A model generated the notes under the pieces. It was not told the origin of the DNA. It saw only the letters and a list, made by a program, of their open reading frames with translations, and ran no database searches. A program made the position numbers and the translations under genes. From the IMG/VR virus record IMGVR_UViG_3300034523_000120, positions 1 through 37,399 of that record: DNA of 37,399 nucleotides. One strand, 5' to 3'. Below, in pieces: positions 36,064 through 37,399 of the stretch. Positions within the stretch are counted from its first letter, which is position 1, and each line of letters begins with the position of its first letter. The stretch is from a virus.

Positions 36064-36641
36064 TTGAGGCGATTGTAGAGGGTGGACTCCTTGATTCCGG
36101 AGCCGCGCCAGACGCTGGCTATATGCTTTGTAGTGCCGCGGTGGCTCACCCGTGCATTGTTACGCTTGTGCTCGCCTTGTCCCATAGCATCGGTCCAGCG
36201 GCAGTTGCTGGGCGTGTAATCCCCGTTCTCGTCGACTCGGTCAATGCTCTGCCCCTTCTGCTTCTCACCCATTCCGGCAATGAATCCAGTGATCGTCTGC
36301 CACTCGTCACAGACCTGGATTCCACGAGCGCCGTAATCGGCATAGTCCTTACAGAGCGGGTTGTAGCAACGGTCCATCATCGCCTTCCATGTACCGTAGG
36401 CGGAATGCTTGTGGTGACCATGAATGGTGTGCGTCTCAATGACTCGCTGCTTGTTGTAACACCCACACGAAACCGTTGCCCCGCTCACCAGCGAGCTTCG
36501 AAGTACAGTCCGCTTAACTCCACAATCACACAAACACCCCCAGATAGTTGTGCTGTAGGAGCGATCATTTACTTCTTTGCTGACGACAACCAGTCGGCCA
36601 AACCGGTGCCCGACCAGATTCGATGGAAACTTGGCTCTCAA
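36045..36641 (-). CDS. HNH homing-endonuclease-like protein, probably frameshifted
   Basis: 198 aa from the TTG at 36641 with GGAGG upstream. Residues 8-60 hold a Cys-rich N-terminal domain (CLCDCGVKRTVLRSSLVSGATVSCGCYNK). The centre has YGTWKAMMDRCYNP and the HNH-type SIDRVDENGDYTPSNCRW. A C-terminal HTH (KHIASVWRGSGIKESTLYNRLK) follows. It lies between tail genes L and K as a free-standing selfish element. The reading frame stops early and the next frame carries the missing end. Confidence 0.82.
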   Translation of the reverse strand: MRAKFPSNLVGHRFGRLVVVSKEVNDRSYSTTIWGCLCDCGVKRTVLRSSLVSGATVSCGCYNKQRVIETHTIHGHHKHSAYGTWKAMMDRCYNPLCKDYADYGARGIQVCDEWQTITGFIAGMGEKQKGQSIDRVDENGDYTPSNCRWTDAMGQGEHKRNNARVSHRGTTKHIASVWRGSGIKESTLYNRLKTASFS

Positions 36642-36689
36642 TGTGCCTCCCGGCCGCGCTGGCAGCTACTAGCGGTCAACGCCACTATA

Positions 36690-37399
36690 TCAGCTCCGAG
36701 CTATCAAGCTCACGGCGGGGAAGCCACCAAAGCTATTCGGGTTGCCTTCACCGAACCGCACAACACAGCCCGAATCCAAACACCCATTACACTGGTCCTT
36801 GGCCGGGTCATCCGTGGGGCTGCCGTCGAGGTCGAAGTAAGGGCCGGTGTACCCGCAGTTCGGGCCACGGTAGCCGGCGGTCATTGCCCAGTGGCATAGC
36901 TGGGTCATTTGCCGGCCGATCGTCTCTCCACCGACATCACCGGGGCTTGCCAGCTCCCAGGCCACCGTCTTGCCGTTCTCAGACACCTTCTGATCGATGT
37001 ACCAGACCTCGATGGCTTCCTCGGTGGGGTCGGCCTCCGGGTTGCCGGCAGGGAAATTTGCCGCATCCAGGTAGCGCGCCATGGTGTGGCGCATGGTCAG
37101 CTTGAACTCGAGCAAGTTGTCGAAAGCCAGGCAAAGCGCTGTGATTCTACCGTTGACGTTGCCCACGGTCAGCGTGGGGCGCACCGCTGTCCCGTCCGAG
37201 TTTGCTTCGATGCCCTCTATCTGCATTGGCCAGGCGCCATACTCGTTGCCCTGCCACCAGATCGACTTGGCAGGCAGCTGGTCGGCGTTCGCGCCAGCCG
37301 CTGCAAGCTCCTGAGGCGTGTGTGGAATTGCGTGCCCGTGGAAACGCAGCGTGTCGGCACCAAAGTCCGAGCCATCCAGCTCGAACAGCAGCACTTCGC
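36690..37399 (-). CDS. L: Minor tail protein L (5' end beyond window)
   Basis: 235 visible residues. Similar in order to lambda gpL: LLFELDGSDFGADTLRFHGHAIPHTP near the start, VRPTLTVGNVNGRITALC in the middle, and a C-terminal Cys cluster (LCHWAMTAGYRGPNCGYTGPYFD ... KDQCNGCLDSGC) that matches the reported [4Fe-4S] ligands of gpL. The frame is open through the window edge and about 15-20 residues are missing. The gene is transcribed leftward ahead of the HNH gene and K. Confidence 0.92.
   Translation of the reverse strand, partial: EVLLFELDGSDFGADTLRFHGHAIPHTPQELAAAGANADQLPAKSIWWQGNEYGAWPMQIEGIEANSDGTAVRPTLTVGNVNGRITALCLAFDNLLEFKLTMRHTMARYLDAANFPAGNPEADPTEEAIEVWYIDQKVSENGKTVAWELASPGDVGGETIGRQMTQLCHWAMTAGYRGPNCGYTGPYFDLDGSPTDDPAKDQCNGCLDSGCVVRFGEGNPNSFGGFPAVSLIARS

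Overview
The window is a 37.4 kb stretch of a temperate, lambda-like siphophage genome. The host is most probably a Pseudomonas of the P. putida or P. fluorescens type. I infer the host from the high-GC coding style, from protein families I remember from Pseudomonas phages, and from a tRNA-Pro-like attachment core. No database search was possible. The decisive layout clue is at about 21.36-21.59 kb: a 47-bp tRNA 3'-end segment is flanked on both sides by integrase arm-type repeats, and phage genes lie on both sides of it. That is an attP, so the sequence looks like the phage's own genome (virion, circular or vOTU form) and not one end of an integrated prophage.

Layout. 0-6.3 kb, minus strand: the early lytic operon, read from right to left. 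It runs Cro-like repressor, four small ribbon-helix-helix-type proteins, a Rha-type regulator, an O-like initiator with an iteron origin inside its gene, a P-like helicase loader, small proteins, an Ea22-like protein, NinB, a YbcO-like nuclease, RusA and a small membrane protein. 6.34-8.82 kb: the immunity region, with a CI/S24 repressor on the plus strand, a small partner gene, an HicB/HicA toxin-antitoxin cassette and a BamE-like lipoprotein. CI-type palindromes sit in two early promoters, one leftward (about 6.37 kb) and one rightward (about 8.79 kb). 8.8-21.35 kb, plus strand: the rightward early operon. It holds a long leader, a block of strong RNA secondary structure (10.08-10.33 kb), many small overlapping genes, a Sak4-like recombinase, an SSB-like protein, a DnaQ-like exonuclease, an internally deleted DNA methyltransferase, a HTH protein and the integrase. 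21.36-21.59 kb: attP.

21.6-37.4 kb, mainly minus strand: a small cassette next to a LexA-type box, then the lysis genes (endolysin, i-spanin, embedded o-spanin). Continuing to the right are tail-fibre assembly, fibre proteins, the giant tail-tip protein J, tail protein I, a lower-GC accessory (moron) island, tail protein K, a frameshifted HNH homing endonuclease, and tail protein L cut by the window edge. The island carries a lipoprotein, a secreted protein, a membrane protein and a plus-strand HEPN-like protein.

How it works together: CI would silence both early promoters and autoregulate. When CI is cleaved, the leftward operon fires replication from the origin inside O, and the rightward operon supplies recombination and host-takeover proteins plus Int. 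The least explained parts are the structured RNA block at 10.08-10.33 kb, the HEPN-like moron, the SOS-box cassette beside attP, and the Rha/RHH cluster with its palindromic sites.
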